A stretch of 38,651 nucleotides of DNA from Bacteroidales bacterium. Lineage in GTDB: Bacteria > Bacteroidota > Bacteroidia > Bacteroidales > Muribaculaceae. Location of the stretch: contig SFOH01000011.1 in the NCBI GenBank assembly GCA_004552485.1, forward strand, positions 1 to 38,651, read 5' to 3'. The notes beneath the pieces were generated by a model. That model did not search any database. It was not told the origin of the DNA and worked only from the letters and a program-made list of their open reading frames with translations. Of the stretch, positions 30,349-36,942 are shown piece by piece; position 1 is the stretch's first letter; each line of letters opens with the position of its first letter. The translations under genes were made by a program, and so were the position numbers.

Positions 30349-30767
30349 ACCGGCACTTCAAGAGATTTATACTCGGCGCGGGCGTCAAAGCACGGGCAGG
30401 CTTTGGCGGCAAATTCGCGGTGGCCGTGGACTTCGGCGCCGGGGAAACGGCGGCACAGCTCGGCGACGAGGGCGCGCAGTGCTTTGCGCTGGGCGGGAGT
30501 GCGCGTGTCGGCGGGCGTACGGGCGTCCTTTTCCAGGCCGCCGACATAGCAGACGCCGATGCTGCGGGCGTTGTGGCCGAGGCAGTGGGCGCCGCTGCGC
30601 TCCTCGGTGCGCCCGGCCATGACGCGGCCGTCGAGGCCCACGACATAGTGATAGCCGATGCCCGAGAAGCCGCGGGCGCGGTGCCAGGCGTCGATTTCGC
30701 GGACGGTGACGGCGCGGCCGCGGGGCGTGGCCGTGCAATGGACGATGATTTCGGTGATTGTTCTCAT
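30345..30767 (-). CDS. T7-lysozyme-like N-acetylmuramoyl-L-alanine amidase (Amidase_2), endolysin
   Basis: A 140-residue single-domain zinc amidase of the PGRP/Amidase_2 family, which cuts the muramic acid-L-Ala bond of peptidoglycan. Compared with T7 lysozyme (His17, Tyr46, His122, Lys128, Cys130), equivalents are at the right spacings: His10 (IIVHCTAT), Tyr39 (GIGYHYVV), His116 (VHGHREF), Lys122 and Cys124 (KACPCF). All catalytic and zinc residues are intact. There is no signal peptide, so it needs a separate export route, as phage endolysins do. It is the first gene of the endolysin-spanin-holin cassette, with ATGA overlap to the next gene. A -7 box lies about 50 bases upstream. No phage structural genes are near. 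Confidence 0.9.
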   Translation of the reverse strand: MRTITEIIVHCTATPRGRAVTVREIDAWHRARGFSGIGYHYVVGLDGRVMAGRTEERSGAHCLGHNARSIGVCYVGGLEKDARTPADTRTPAQRKALRALVAELCRRFPGAEVHGHREFAAKACPCFDARAEYKSLEVPV

Positions 30768-30813
30768 AGCGTTTTTGGTTTGTGTGATTAGTGATAAAGG
30801 ATGATTTCAGGCG

Positions 30814-30821
30814 CAAAATTA
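30814..30821 (-). promoter_or_regulatory. Promoter (-7) of the lysis-like cassette
   Basis: TAATTTTG on the minus strand matches TAnnTTTG, about 47 bases before the endolysin ATG. The -33 region does not match, suggesting weak or activated transcription. Confidence 0.5.
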
Positions 30822-30917
30822 GGGCAAAATCCCCCTCCGGACACCCCCTGAATCGGCCCGCGTCAAAATAATGACAATTTTTTTGCCCTAAATCGCTAAA
30901 TATTGCAAAAAATGTGC

Positions 30918-30925
30918 TAAATTTG
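30918..30925 (+). promoter_or_regulatory. Promoter (-7) of the cysteine desulfidase gene
   Basis: TAAATTTG matches TAnnTTTG in the A/T-rich part of the divergent spacer; no TTTG at the right distance. The leader would be about 130 bases. The 296-base spacer to the endolysin gene holds no gene. Confidence 0.5.
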
Positions 30926-31063
30926 CAAACTGACAGAATCCGATTCGACACTGCTGTTGCGGAATGCACAAAATAAGTCACGAATCCGGGCTTCTCTCCC
31001 CGTCCCGGCAGCCCCGAAAAGGCTTCGTCGGACCCTCCGGAATGTCGTTCCAACATACTGATC

Positions 31064-32401
31064 ATGATTGAAGAAGACCTTAAAAATCGAATACTCCGTC
31101 TCATAAAACGGGAAGTCGTTCCCGCCATGGGCTGCACCGAGCCTGTGGCAGTGGCCCTTGCTGTTGCCCGTGCCGTCGAGCTTTACCGCGGCAGCCGCGA
31201 CAGCATCACCGCCATCGACTGCCTGCTTAGCGCCAACATCATCAAGAACGCCATGGGCGTGGGCATCCCCGGCACCGGCATGATCGGCCTGCCCATCGCC
31301 ATCGCCTTGGGCGCCCTCGTGGGCCGCGCCGACCTCGGCCTCGAAGTGCTCAGCGCTGTCAACGATAAGGCTGTCGAAGACGGTAAAGCTCTAATTGACA
31401 AAGACATAATAAAAATACAGCTGTGCAAGGACGCCCCCTCGTTGCTCCACATCGACGTGCGCATCACCGGCCCCGAGCACACCTCGCGCGCCGTCATCTC
31501 CGGCTCGCACACCAATTTCGTGGTCTGCGAGAGCGACGGCCGCGCCGTGAACGCCGGCACTGACGGCGGCGAAAACGCCTCGTGCACAGACGCTTACGCA
31601 ATCCCCGAGCTGAACCTGAGCACCGTCTGGGACTTCAGCATCAATACACCCGTCGACGAGCTCAGCTTCATCCTCGAGACGCGCCGCCTCAACAAGGCCG
31701 CGGCCGAGTGGGCGCTCATGGACAACTACGGCCACAGCGTGGGCCGCACGCTCCACTCCGAGCGCCAGCGCAACGTGATGGGCGACAGCACCTTCTCGCG
31801 CATCCTGAGCTACACCTCCGCCGCCTGCGACGCGCGCATGGGCGGCGCCCCCGTGGCCGTGATGAGCAACTCGGGCTCCGGCAACCAGGGCATCGCCGCA
31901 ACCATGCCCGTCGTCGTCTACGCCGAGGAGAACTACGCCGACCGCGAGCACACCGTCCGCGCCCTCACCCTCAGTCACCTCACCGCCATCTACATCAAAC
32001 AAAGCCTCGGTTGCCTCTCCGCCCTCTGCGGCTGTGTGGTGGCCGCAACCGGCTCATCGGCAGGCATTTGCTACCTCATGGGCGGCGGCTACGAACAGGT
32101 GGCCGCGACCGTCAAGAACATGGTGGCCAACCTCACCGGCATGATCTGCGACGGCGCCAAACCCTCGTGCGCCCTGAAAATCTCCAGCGGCGTCTCGACG
32201 GCCGTAATCTCCGCCATGGTGGCCATGGAGGGACAGTCCGTGACACCCCTCGAAGGCATCATCGACCAGGACGTCGACCGCACCATCTCCAACCTCACCA
32301 CAATCGGCCGTGAGGGAATGACGCAGACCGACGCTCTCATCCTCGACATCATGACGCACAAGAACGAGCCGAAAAAAGAACCCCACTCACCACAATCCTG
32401 A
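31064..32401 (+). CDS. UPF0597 family L-cysteine desulfidase / serine-dehydratase-alpha-like enzyme
   Basis: A 445-residue cytoplasmic enzyme of the CyuA/YhaM (UPF0597) family, related to the alpha subunit of iron-sulfur L-serine dehydratase. CyuA-type enzymes degrade L-cysteine to pyruvate, ammonia and sulfide. The conserved MGCTEPVAVALAVA motif is at about 22-35, with further Cys residues in SLGCLSALCGCVVAATG (about 313-330) and GMICDGAKPSC (about 355-365); these are placed as in the iron-sulfur ligand set of the superfamily. The GVGIPGTGMIGLPIAIALGAL segment is also characteristic. Length is standard. It lies 15 bases before a sugar transferase gene, so the two may share a transcript despite unrelated roles. 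Whether the substrate is Cys or Ser cannot be settled from sequence. Confidence 0.87.
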   Translation: MIEEDLKNRILRLIKREVVPAMGCTEPVAVALAVARAVELYRGSRDSITAIDCLLSANIIKNAMGVGIPGTGMIGLPIAIALGALVGRADLGLEVLSAVNDKAVEDGKALIDKDIIKIQLCKDAPSLLHIDVRITGPEHTSRAVISGSHTNFVVCESDGRAVNAGTDGGENASCTDAYAIPELNLSTVWDFSINTPVDELSFILETRRLNKAAAEWALMDNYGHSVGRTLHSERQRNVMGDSTFSRILSYTSAACDARMGGAPVAVMSNSGSGNQGIAATMPVVVYAEENYADREHTVRALTLSHLTAIYIKQSLGCLSALCGCVVAATGSSAGICYLMGGGYEQVAATVKNMVANLTGMICDGAKPSCALKISSGVSTAVISAMVAMEGQSVTPLEGIIDQDVDRTISNLTTIGREGMTQTDALILDIMTHKNEPKKEPHSPQS

Positions 32402-32416
32402 AGCTGAATAACCTGC

Positions 32417-33034
32417 ATGCACAACACCTTCTATAATAAATATGTAAAACGCGGCCTGGACATCGTGATTGCCCTGACGGCCCTGGTTGTGCTCAGCCCC
32501 GTCTTCCTGGTGGTGACGCTGCTGCTGTGGATACACTTCCGCGGCAACCCCTTCTTCCTGCAGCGCCGCCCCGGCTATAAAGGCAAAATCTTCACCATCT
32601 ACAAGTTCCGCACCATGACCAACACGTGCGACAAGGACGGCACCCTCCGCGACGACAGCGAGCGCCTCACCGGCCTCGGCTGCCGCATCCGCAAGACCTC
32701 GCTCGACGAGCTGCCCCAGCTCCTCAACGTGCTCACCGGCTCCATGTCGCTCGTCGGCCCGCGCCCCCTGCTGGAGCGCTATCTGCCGCTGTACACGCCC
32801 GAGCAGATGCGCCGCCACGACGTGCGCCCCGGCATCACCGGCTGGGCGCAGTGCCATGGCCGCAACGCCATCTCCTGGCAGACAAAGTTTGAGATGGACG
32901 TGTGGTATGTCGACCATATCTCGTTCATGACCGACCTGCGCATCGTGCTCACCACCTTCCGCTGCTTCTTCCGCACCAAGGACGTCCACGGCGAGAACAT
33001 GAGCACCATGGAACTCTTCAACGGCTACAACTAA
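32417..33034 (+). CDS. Initiating sugar-phosphate transferase (polyprenol-phosphate phosphoglycosyl transferase)
   Basis: A 205-residue monotopic phosphoglycosyl transferase of the bacterial sugar transferase family (PF02397), which loads the first sugar-1-phosphate onto undecaprenyl phosphate for capsule, O-antigen or protein glycan synthesis. The N-terminal KRGLDIVIALTALVVLSPVFLV forms the re-entrant hydrophobic helix. Conserved segments follow: FFLQRRPGYKGKIFTIYKFRTM, the catalytic-region Asp-Glu in RKTSLDELPQLLNVL, SLVGPRPLL and RPGITGWAQCHGRN. It is the minimal form, lacking the extra N-terminal helices of WbaP. No glycosyltransferase, flippase or polymerase gene is beside it, so it is an orphan; the next sequence downstream is repeat copy B. 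Confidence 0.92.
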   Translation: MHNTFYNKYVKRGLDIVIALTALVVLSPVFLVVTLLLWIHFRGNPFFLQRRPGYKGKIFTIYKFRTMTNTCDKDGTLRDDSERLTGLGCRIRKTSLDELPQLLNVLTGSMSLVGPRPLLERYLPLYTPEQMRRHDVRPGITGWAQCHGRNAISWQTKFEMDVWYVDHISFMTDLRIVLTTFRCFFRTKDVHGENMSTMELFNGYN

Positions 33035-33054
33035 TTCCCCTTTACCCTCCAGTC

Positions 33055-33225
33055 TCCGGTTTCAAATGCCGGTGTCGCGAAGCAGGACGGCAGAGCCGTC
33101 CATTAGTGGTAGCCAGGGATTCGGCTGCGTGTTAGCGCTGCAAACCCCTGGTAATGTGGATTTTATAGGAATACACCGCGTAGCGCGTGCGTTAGCGCTC
33201 TGCGGGCGTTCCCCGTCCCCGAATG
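33055..33225 (+). repeat. Dispersed modular intergenic repeat, copy B
   Basis: It carries the same modules as copy A in order: CCGG...TGCCGG (33056-33072), TCGCGAAGCAGGACGG with the core hairpin GGACGGCAGAGCCGTCC (33085-33101), ATTAGTGGTAGCCAGGG, TTAGCGCTGCAAACC, ACACCGCGTAGCG and GGCGTTCCC (33206-33214). Over the ~100-base centre it is highly similar to copy A. It lacks the ~50-base insert before the core and most of the sequence before the last module. It starts about 20 bases after the sugar transferase stop and makes up most of the 309-base gap before the tRNA. Confidence 0.8.
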
Positions 33226-33300
33226 TTAGCCCGGTATAGCGATAGGACACACCTAATGTGGCGCCGGGCATGGGTTTATGGGCGCGGAATTTTATTTTGA

Positions 33301-33332
33301 TTTGGGAGAATAAAAAAAAATGCGTACCTTTG
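33301..33332 (+). promoter_or_regulatory. tRNA-Pro promoter
   Basis: TTTG (33301-33304), a 20-base spacer and TACCTTTG (33325-33332) match the consensus; transcription would begin close to the tRNA 5' end at 33344. Confidence 0.8.
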
Positions 33333-33343
33333 CAGGCACCAAC

Positions 33344-33416
33344 CGGGGTGTAGCACAGTTGGCAGCGCGCCACGTTCGGGACGTGGAGGTCGGAAGTTCG
33401 AGTCTTCTCACCCCGA
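33344..33416 (+). tRNA. tRNA-Pro (anticodon CGG)
   Basis: A 73-base cloverleaf. The acceptor stem CGGGGTG pairs perfectly with CACCCCG and the discriminator is A. The D arm is GCAC-loop-GCGC with one A-C mismatch. The anticodon stem CCACG/CGTGG holds the loop TTCGGGA, anticodon CGG, reading the Pro codon CCG. The T arm is GGAAG-TTCGAGT-CTTCT. CCA is not encoded. It has a full consensus promoter 12 bases upstream and an intrinsic terminator downstream, so it is a single-gene unit. Confidence 0.95.
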
Positions 33417-33429
33417 CAATATTACCGTA

Positions 33430-33463
33430 AATGGGTTTAACTCAGTGAGTTAGGCCCATTTTT
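33430..33463 (+). terminator. Intrinsic terminator of tRNA-Pro
   Basis: AATGGGTTTAACTC pairs with GAGTTAGGCCCATT (two G-T wobbles) around the loop AGT and is followed by TTT, giving a T5 run with the end of the stem. Confidence 0.85.
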
Positions 33464-33540
33464 GCTAAATAAGCGTGACTAAAACGGGACACGCCGGCAA
33501 ATTTATTGATAATATTGTTGTCCGATAAAACGGGGGGCGG

Positions 33541-33598
33541 AGGAAGGACGGCAGAGCCGTCCATTAGGGTAGCCAGGGCGTTCCCTGATTCCGAATGC
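33541..33598 (+). repeat. Dispersed modular intergenic repeat, copy C (internally deleted)
   Basis: The core hairpin GGACGGCAGAGCCGTCC (33546-33562) and ATTAGGGTAGCCAGGG are joined directly to the end module GGCGTTCCCTGATTCCGAATG. In copy B those two modules are about 90 bases apart and end in GGCGTTCCCCGTCCCCGAATG, so C looks like an internal deletion derivative. It sits between the tRNA terminator and the bidirectional terminator at 33605-33653. Confidence 0.75.
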
Positions 33599-33604
33599 CC
33601 CTAC

Positions 33605-33653
33605 GCACTATAAAAAGCCTGCAAGTTTCTAACTTGCAGGCTTTTTATAGTGC
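33605..33653. terminator. Bidirectional intrinsic terminator, 23-base perfect arms
   Basis: Perfect arms at 33605-33627 and 33631-33653 enclose the three-base loop TCT. Each arm has a run of five A or T (AAAAAGCCTGCAAGTT on the left, AACTTGCAGGCTTTTT on the right), giving stem plus T-run on both strands. It ends the minus-strand DUF2851 gene and blocks read-through from the tRNA side. Confidence 0.9.
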
Positions 33654-33668
33654 ATGGGGGGATGGGTG

Positions 33669-34955
33669 TTAGGCGGAGTGGACGGTGGCGCGCTTGAGGA
33701 GGGAGTGGCCGAGGCGGCAGTAGAGGCATTTGTGGGCGAGGCAATAGTTGCGGCGCAGCTGGAGGAGGGCCTGCGAGGTGAACGCGTCGCGACACTCCAT
33801 GCCGGCGGCCAGGAAGGGGCGGATGACGGAGTTGTGCTCGGGCTTGAGGGCGGTGAGGATGTCCACGGCGAGTTCGCAGCGCGAGATGGCGCCGGTCGAC
33901 TCGCCGTAGGCATAGAGCACGGGCGCTATCACGTTGACACACAGCAGGTCACGCGAGCTCTCGCCCAAGACGGCGCCGAGGCGCTCGCTGCAAACGCCGG
34001 GGGCGATGTGCGTCTGCCAGTATTCGCCGGCGGGGATGCGGAAGAGGCGCCCGAGGTTGTCGGCGGCGTCGATGTCGAGGATTTGCGAGGCGTAGGAGAA
34101 GCCGTCGGTGAGCATCCCGGCGAGCATGGCCACGCGCCGTGCGGGATGGTTGCCGGGACGGCATCGTGTCTGCCATGCGGGCACGTTTGTCGCTGACAGC
34201 GAGAATTTTGTGGAGTAGAAATTCCAGTCAACGACCAGGCGCCGCTCGTAGTCGTCGCGTGGGTCGCTGAGGTGGAGGAATCCGGCGAGGCCGAGGAGGA
34301 TGGCCTCCATGGCGCGGCGGTCGTCGCTGTGGCGCAGGATGGTCTGCAGGGGCACGGAGCGCGCCAGCTGTTCCATGGCGTCGGCGTTGGAGCCGAATCC
34401 CATGCCGCGGGCGAGGGTCACGAAGATGGCGTTGCGCCAGTCGCCACGGAAGTGCCGCACCATGTCGAGGATGGCGTCGGACTTGCTCTGGAGGCGCTCC
34501 ATGGCCAGGGCTGTCATCCAGTCGTGGACGACGATGGGCGCCATCGTGGCGACGCTGCCGGCGCAGGGAAGGTCGGAGAAGGGGTCGGAGAGCAGCTCGG
34601 CGAGGCGCCGGCGGAAGGTGTCCACGCCGGGCATAACCACCTGAGGGATAACGGTTCCGTCGGTGCGGCGGCGCACCACGCCGTCGTCGGTGAGCACCAC
34701 ATGGAGCACCACGTTGTCGTAGGCCGGGTCGGTGTCGTGGCCGTGGCGGTACCAGTCGCGCGCCGACACGTGAATCTCCACGCTGCCGGCCCAGTATTCG
34801 CCGTCGATTTCGACCTTGGCGTTGAAGAAGTCGGGACCGGAGCCGGTGTTGAGCGTGCCGGCGTCGATGACGTCGACGAGGCGTCCGTCGGTGGTGCGCA
34901 GGCTTCCCACGGGCCACAGGCGGAACTTCCAGATGTATTGCATCGACTCCTCCAC
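33669..34955 (-). CDS. DUF2851 family protein
   Basis: A 428-residue protein of the Bacteroidetes-centred DUF2851 family; function unknown. Typical parts are visible: the opening YIWKFRLW, the segment GSGPDFFNAKVEIDGEYWAGSVEIHVSARDWYRHGHDTDPAYDNVVLHVVL (described here by its ends GSGPDF and NVVLHVVL), which is rich in His and Asp and may bind metal, a helical middle, and a C-terminal Cys cluster (CLAHKCLYC near residues 408-416) that could bind zinc. No signal peptide or membrane segment, so cytoplasmic. It lies 53 bases after the alkaline phosphatase gene on the same strand and may be co-transcribed. Confidence 0.85.
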   Translation of the reverse strand: MEESMQYIWKFRLWPVGSLRTTDGRLVDVIDAGTLNTGSGPDFFNAKVEIDGEYWAGSVEIHVSARDWYRHGHDTDPAYDNVVLHVVLTDDGVVRRRTDGTVIPQVVMPGVDTFRRRLAELLSDPFSDLPCAGSVATMAPIVVHDWMTALAMERLQSKSDAILDMVRHFRGDWRNAIFVTLARGMGFGSNADAMEQLARSVPLQTILRHSDDRRAMEAILLGLAGFLHLSDPRDDYERRLVVDWNFYSTKFSLSATNVPAWQTRCRPGNHPARRVAMLAGMLTDGFSYASQILDIDAADNLGRLFRIPAGEYWQTHIAPGVCSERLGAVLGESSRDLLCVNVIAPVLYAYGESTGAISRCELAVDILTALKPEHNSVIRPFLAAGMECRDAFTSQALLQLRRNYCLAHKCLYCRLGHSLLKRATVHSA

Positions 34956-35008
34956 GGGGGTTTCTTCGGTCAGGGTTAATAATCAGATTTACAGCGAGAT
35001 GCGGCGCG

Positions 35009-36457
35009 TTACTTCTTGAGCGTGAGCGAGCGGATGATCTGCGGAATGTCGATGTTGTTGAGCGTTCCGGCGAAGCGGTCGGAGCCTACGCCGATGGCGA
35101 AGACGGGCGGGAAGTTGCCCGTGTGGTTGCGCGTGGTGAAACCGAAGCCGGAGGCGTCGTTGAAGACCTTGAAGACTTCGGCGGCGAAGGCGTTGCTGGT
35201 TTTGTAGAGGCCCTTCTCGTCGGTGGAGTTGCGGTCGACGAAAGTCTCCTTGAAGGCCTCCTCGAGGTCTTCTTCCTGCTCTTTCTTGAGCTTGATGGTG
35301 GTGCCCAGGCCGAAGGAGCGTGCGAGGAGCTCTTTCATGTCGTCCCAGGTGTAGACGCGGCGGTCGCGGAGCATCGACTGGCAGAGGTCGGAGAAGCGGT
35401 CTTTCGACATGGTCTGGGCGTCGACGTTGCGGTAGAAAGCGTTGTAACCGGTTGCTGCGCAGCCGTTTGACATGCCACCGGTGTCATGGTCGGCGGTGAT
35501 GACGATGAGCGTCTCGTCGGGATGTGCACGGTAGAACTCGAGCACGCGGGCAATGACGCGGTCGAAGCTGAGCACCTGGCGGATGGCCGTGCCGCCGTCG
35601 TTGCCGTGGAGCGAGTGGTCGATCATGCCGTCCTCGATCATCATGAAGAAGTGTTTGGGCGAATTTTTCTCGAGGTGGGCGAGGCAGGCGTCGACGGAGG
35701 TGAGCAGGGAGAGGCCGACGGTGTCGGCATCGGCGCCGTTGATGGCATAGCCCAGCTCGTTGTTGTTGCCGTAGTCCTCGGGGTTGAGCAGGAGGATGCG
35801 TTTCGACTGTGACTCAGCGACTTGCTGTGCGCCTTTCTGGCCGCGGAGAATCTGCACGCCCTGCTGCTCGAAGACATTGTAAATGTCGGTGGGGTTGCCG
35901 GCCTTGTCTTTGGCGCCGCGCAGCTGAGCGCCGCTGATGAAGTCGTAGCCGGAGAAGGCGGCGTCGCGGTCGACCTCATAGTACATCGAGCGGTTGGGGA
36001 CATGGGCGTAGAAGGCGCCGGGGGTGGCGTCGTCGGGGGCATTGTTGGTGACCAGGCCGATGCCCCAGCCCTGATCCTTGAGCTGGCGGGCGACGGAGAT
36101 GACGGCGACGGTGTCGGGGTTCATGCCCAGCATTGCGTTCTTGGTCTTGGTGCCGGTGGAAAGGGCCGTTCCGGCAGCGGCGGAGTCGGTGACCGGCGAC
36201 GAGGCGGAGTAGGACATCTGTCGCGAGGAGACGGGCAGCTGAAGCATGTTCAGTACGGAGTCGGGGTCGACGCAGTAGTGCAGATAGTTCTGGGCGGCCA
36301 TGACTGGGCCGGGACCCATGCCGTCGCCGATCATCAGGAAGACGTAGCGGGGCGATTTTTGGGCGGGGGCTTTCTTGGCCTGAGCGGGGGCGCATGCGGC
36401 CGAGGCTGTCAGTGAGGCGGCCATGGCCACAGCGAGGAAGAGGTGTTTCAATTTCAT
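35009..36457 (-). CDS. Alkaline phosphatase (PhoA-type)
   Basis: A 482-residue exported phosphomonoesterase. A signal peptide (about 1-20) contains SAAC, so lipid attachment at Cys22 is possible though the lipobox is atypical. Catalytic features: MIGDGMG (metal-binding Asp45), VTDSAAAGTALSTG with nucleophile Ser92, DDATPGAFYAHVPNRS with the likely substrate-binding Arg, MMIEDGMIDHSLHGND (metal ligands Glu, Asp, His), ITADHDTGG (Asp-His) and TRNHTGNFPPV (last His ligand). All expected residues are present, so it should be active in the periplasm or at the surface, releasing phosphate from organic esters. An acidic/basic insertion (LKKEQEEDLEEAFKE) lies near residue 380. A -7 box is about 120 bases upstream. 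Confidence 0.94.
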   Translation of the reverse strand: MKLKHLFLAVAMAASLTASAACAPAQAKKAPAQKSPRYVFLMIGDGMGPGPVMAAQNYLHYCVDPDSVLNMLQLPVSSRQMSYSASSPVTDSAAAGTALSTGTKTKNAMLGMNPDTVAVISVARQLKDQGWGIGLVTNNAPDDATPGAFYAHVPNRSMYYEVDRDAAFSGYDFISGAQLRGAKDKAGNPTDIYNVFEQQGVQILRGQKGAQQVAESQSKRILLLNPEDYGNNNELGYAINGADADTVGLSLLTSVDACLAHLEKNSPKHFFMMIEDGMIDHSLHGNDGGTAIRQVLSFDRVIARVLEFYRAHPDETLIVITADHDTGGMSNGCAATGYNAFYRNVDAQTMSKDRFSDLCQSMLRDRRVYTWDDMKELLARSFGLGTTIKLKKEQEEDLEEAFKETFVDRNSTDEKGLYKTSNAFAAEVFKVFNDASGFGFTTRNHTGNFPPVFAIGVGSDRFAGTLNNIDIPQIIRSLTLKK

Positions 36458-36576
36458 AGCGGGTATAATATATATATATTAATGAGTTTTATGTCGGGAT
36501 ACTCTGAGGCAGGCGGCGCCGGGGCGCGAGAGGGCCTCCGGGGCGTTTTTGGGCGTCCGGAGCCGGTGCGGTACGG

Positions 36577-36584
36577 CAAAGATA
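36577..36584 (-). promoter_or_regulatory. Promoter (-7) of the alkaline phosphatase gene
   Basis: TATCTTTG on the minus strand matches TAnnTTTG; no clear -33 match. I saw no convincing Pho-box-like direct repeats. Confidence 0.5.
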
Positions 36585-36658
36585 GTGAAAAAAACAGGAG
36601 AAGAGGAGTATTTTTTGAGAAAAGTGCCCTAATAATTTTAAAATTAAAAAAAAATGCG

Positions 36659-36666
36659 TAATTTTG
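36659..36666 (+). promoter_or_regulatory. Promoter (-7) of the TonB-dependent receptor gene
   Basis: TAATTTTG matches TAnnTTTG; TTTT lies about 19 bases upstream in place of TTTG. The implied 5' leader is about 270 bases, unusually long. Confidence 0.5.
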
Positions 36667-36942
36667 GACCTCCAATGCCCCGACCACACCTCGGGGTGCG
36701 GGACTTTGCCCCCTTTGCTCAGGCGCCGACAGCGTCCGCGCGCAGGATGCGGGCCCCCGGAAATGAGACATTTACTCTTGATGCTGACGCACTGTGATCT
36801 TACCCTGGAAAGCTGACTGAATACCAACCCCCGTAACCCCGCAACCCCATGGCGGAGACCTAACGTAAAGCATATTGCCCGGATAATCTCAAGACATAAA
36901 AAACAACATATTACTATAAAAATATTAACATCAAAAATCAGT

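Larger units (their letters stand above)
36458..36942. other. 485-base divergent control region of phosphatase and TonB receptor
   Basis: No gene is supported. Going from left: an A/T-rich phosphatase leader (36460-36485), a GC-rich stretch, the minus-strand -7 box (36577-36584), an A/T-rich core with homopolymer runs (36586-36655), the plus-strand -7 box (36659-36666), then a leader of about 270 bases with GC-rich potential hairpins before the receptor ATG. Confidence 0.6.

Noticed and set aside
30385..31137. Minus-strand 250-codon frame across the endolysin and its upstream spacer
   Set aside because: It is in a different frame from the endolysin, Arg/Pro/His-rich, and includes promoter DNA.
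36667..36942. TPP or cobalamin riboswitch before the TonB receptor
   Set aside because: Isolated words such as CGGGGTGC and TGAGA occur, but they are not in the right order or spacing and the rest of either conserved core is missing.
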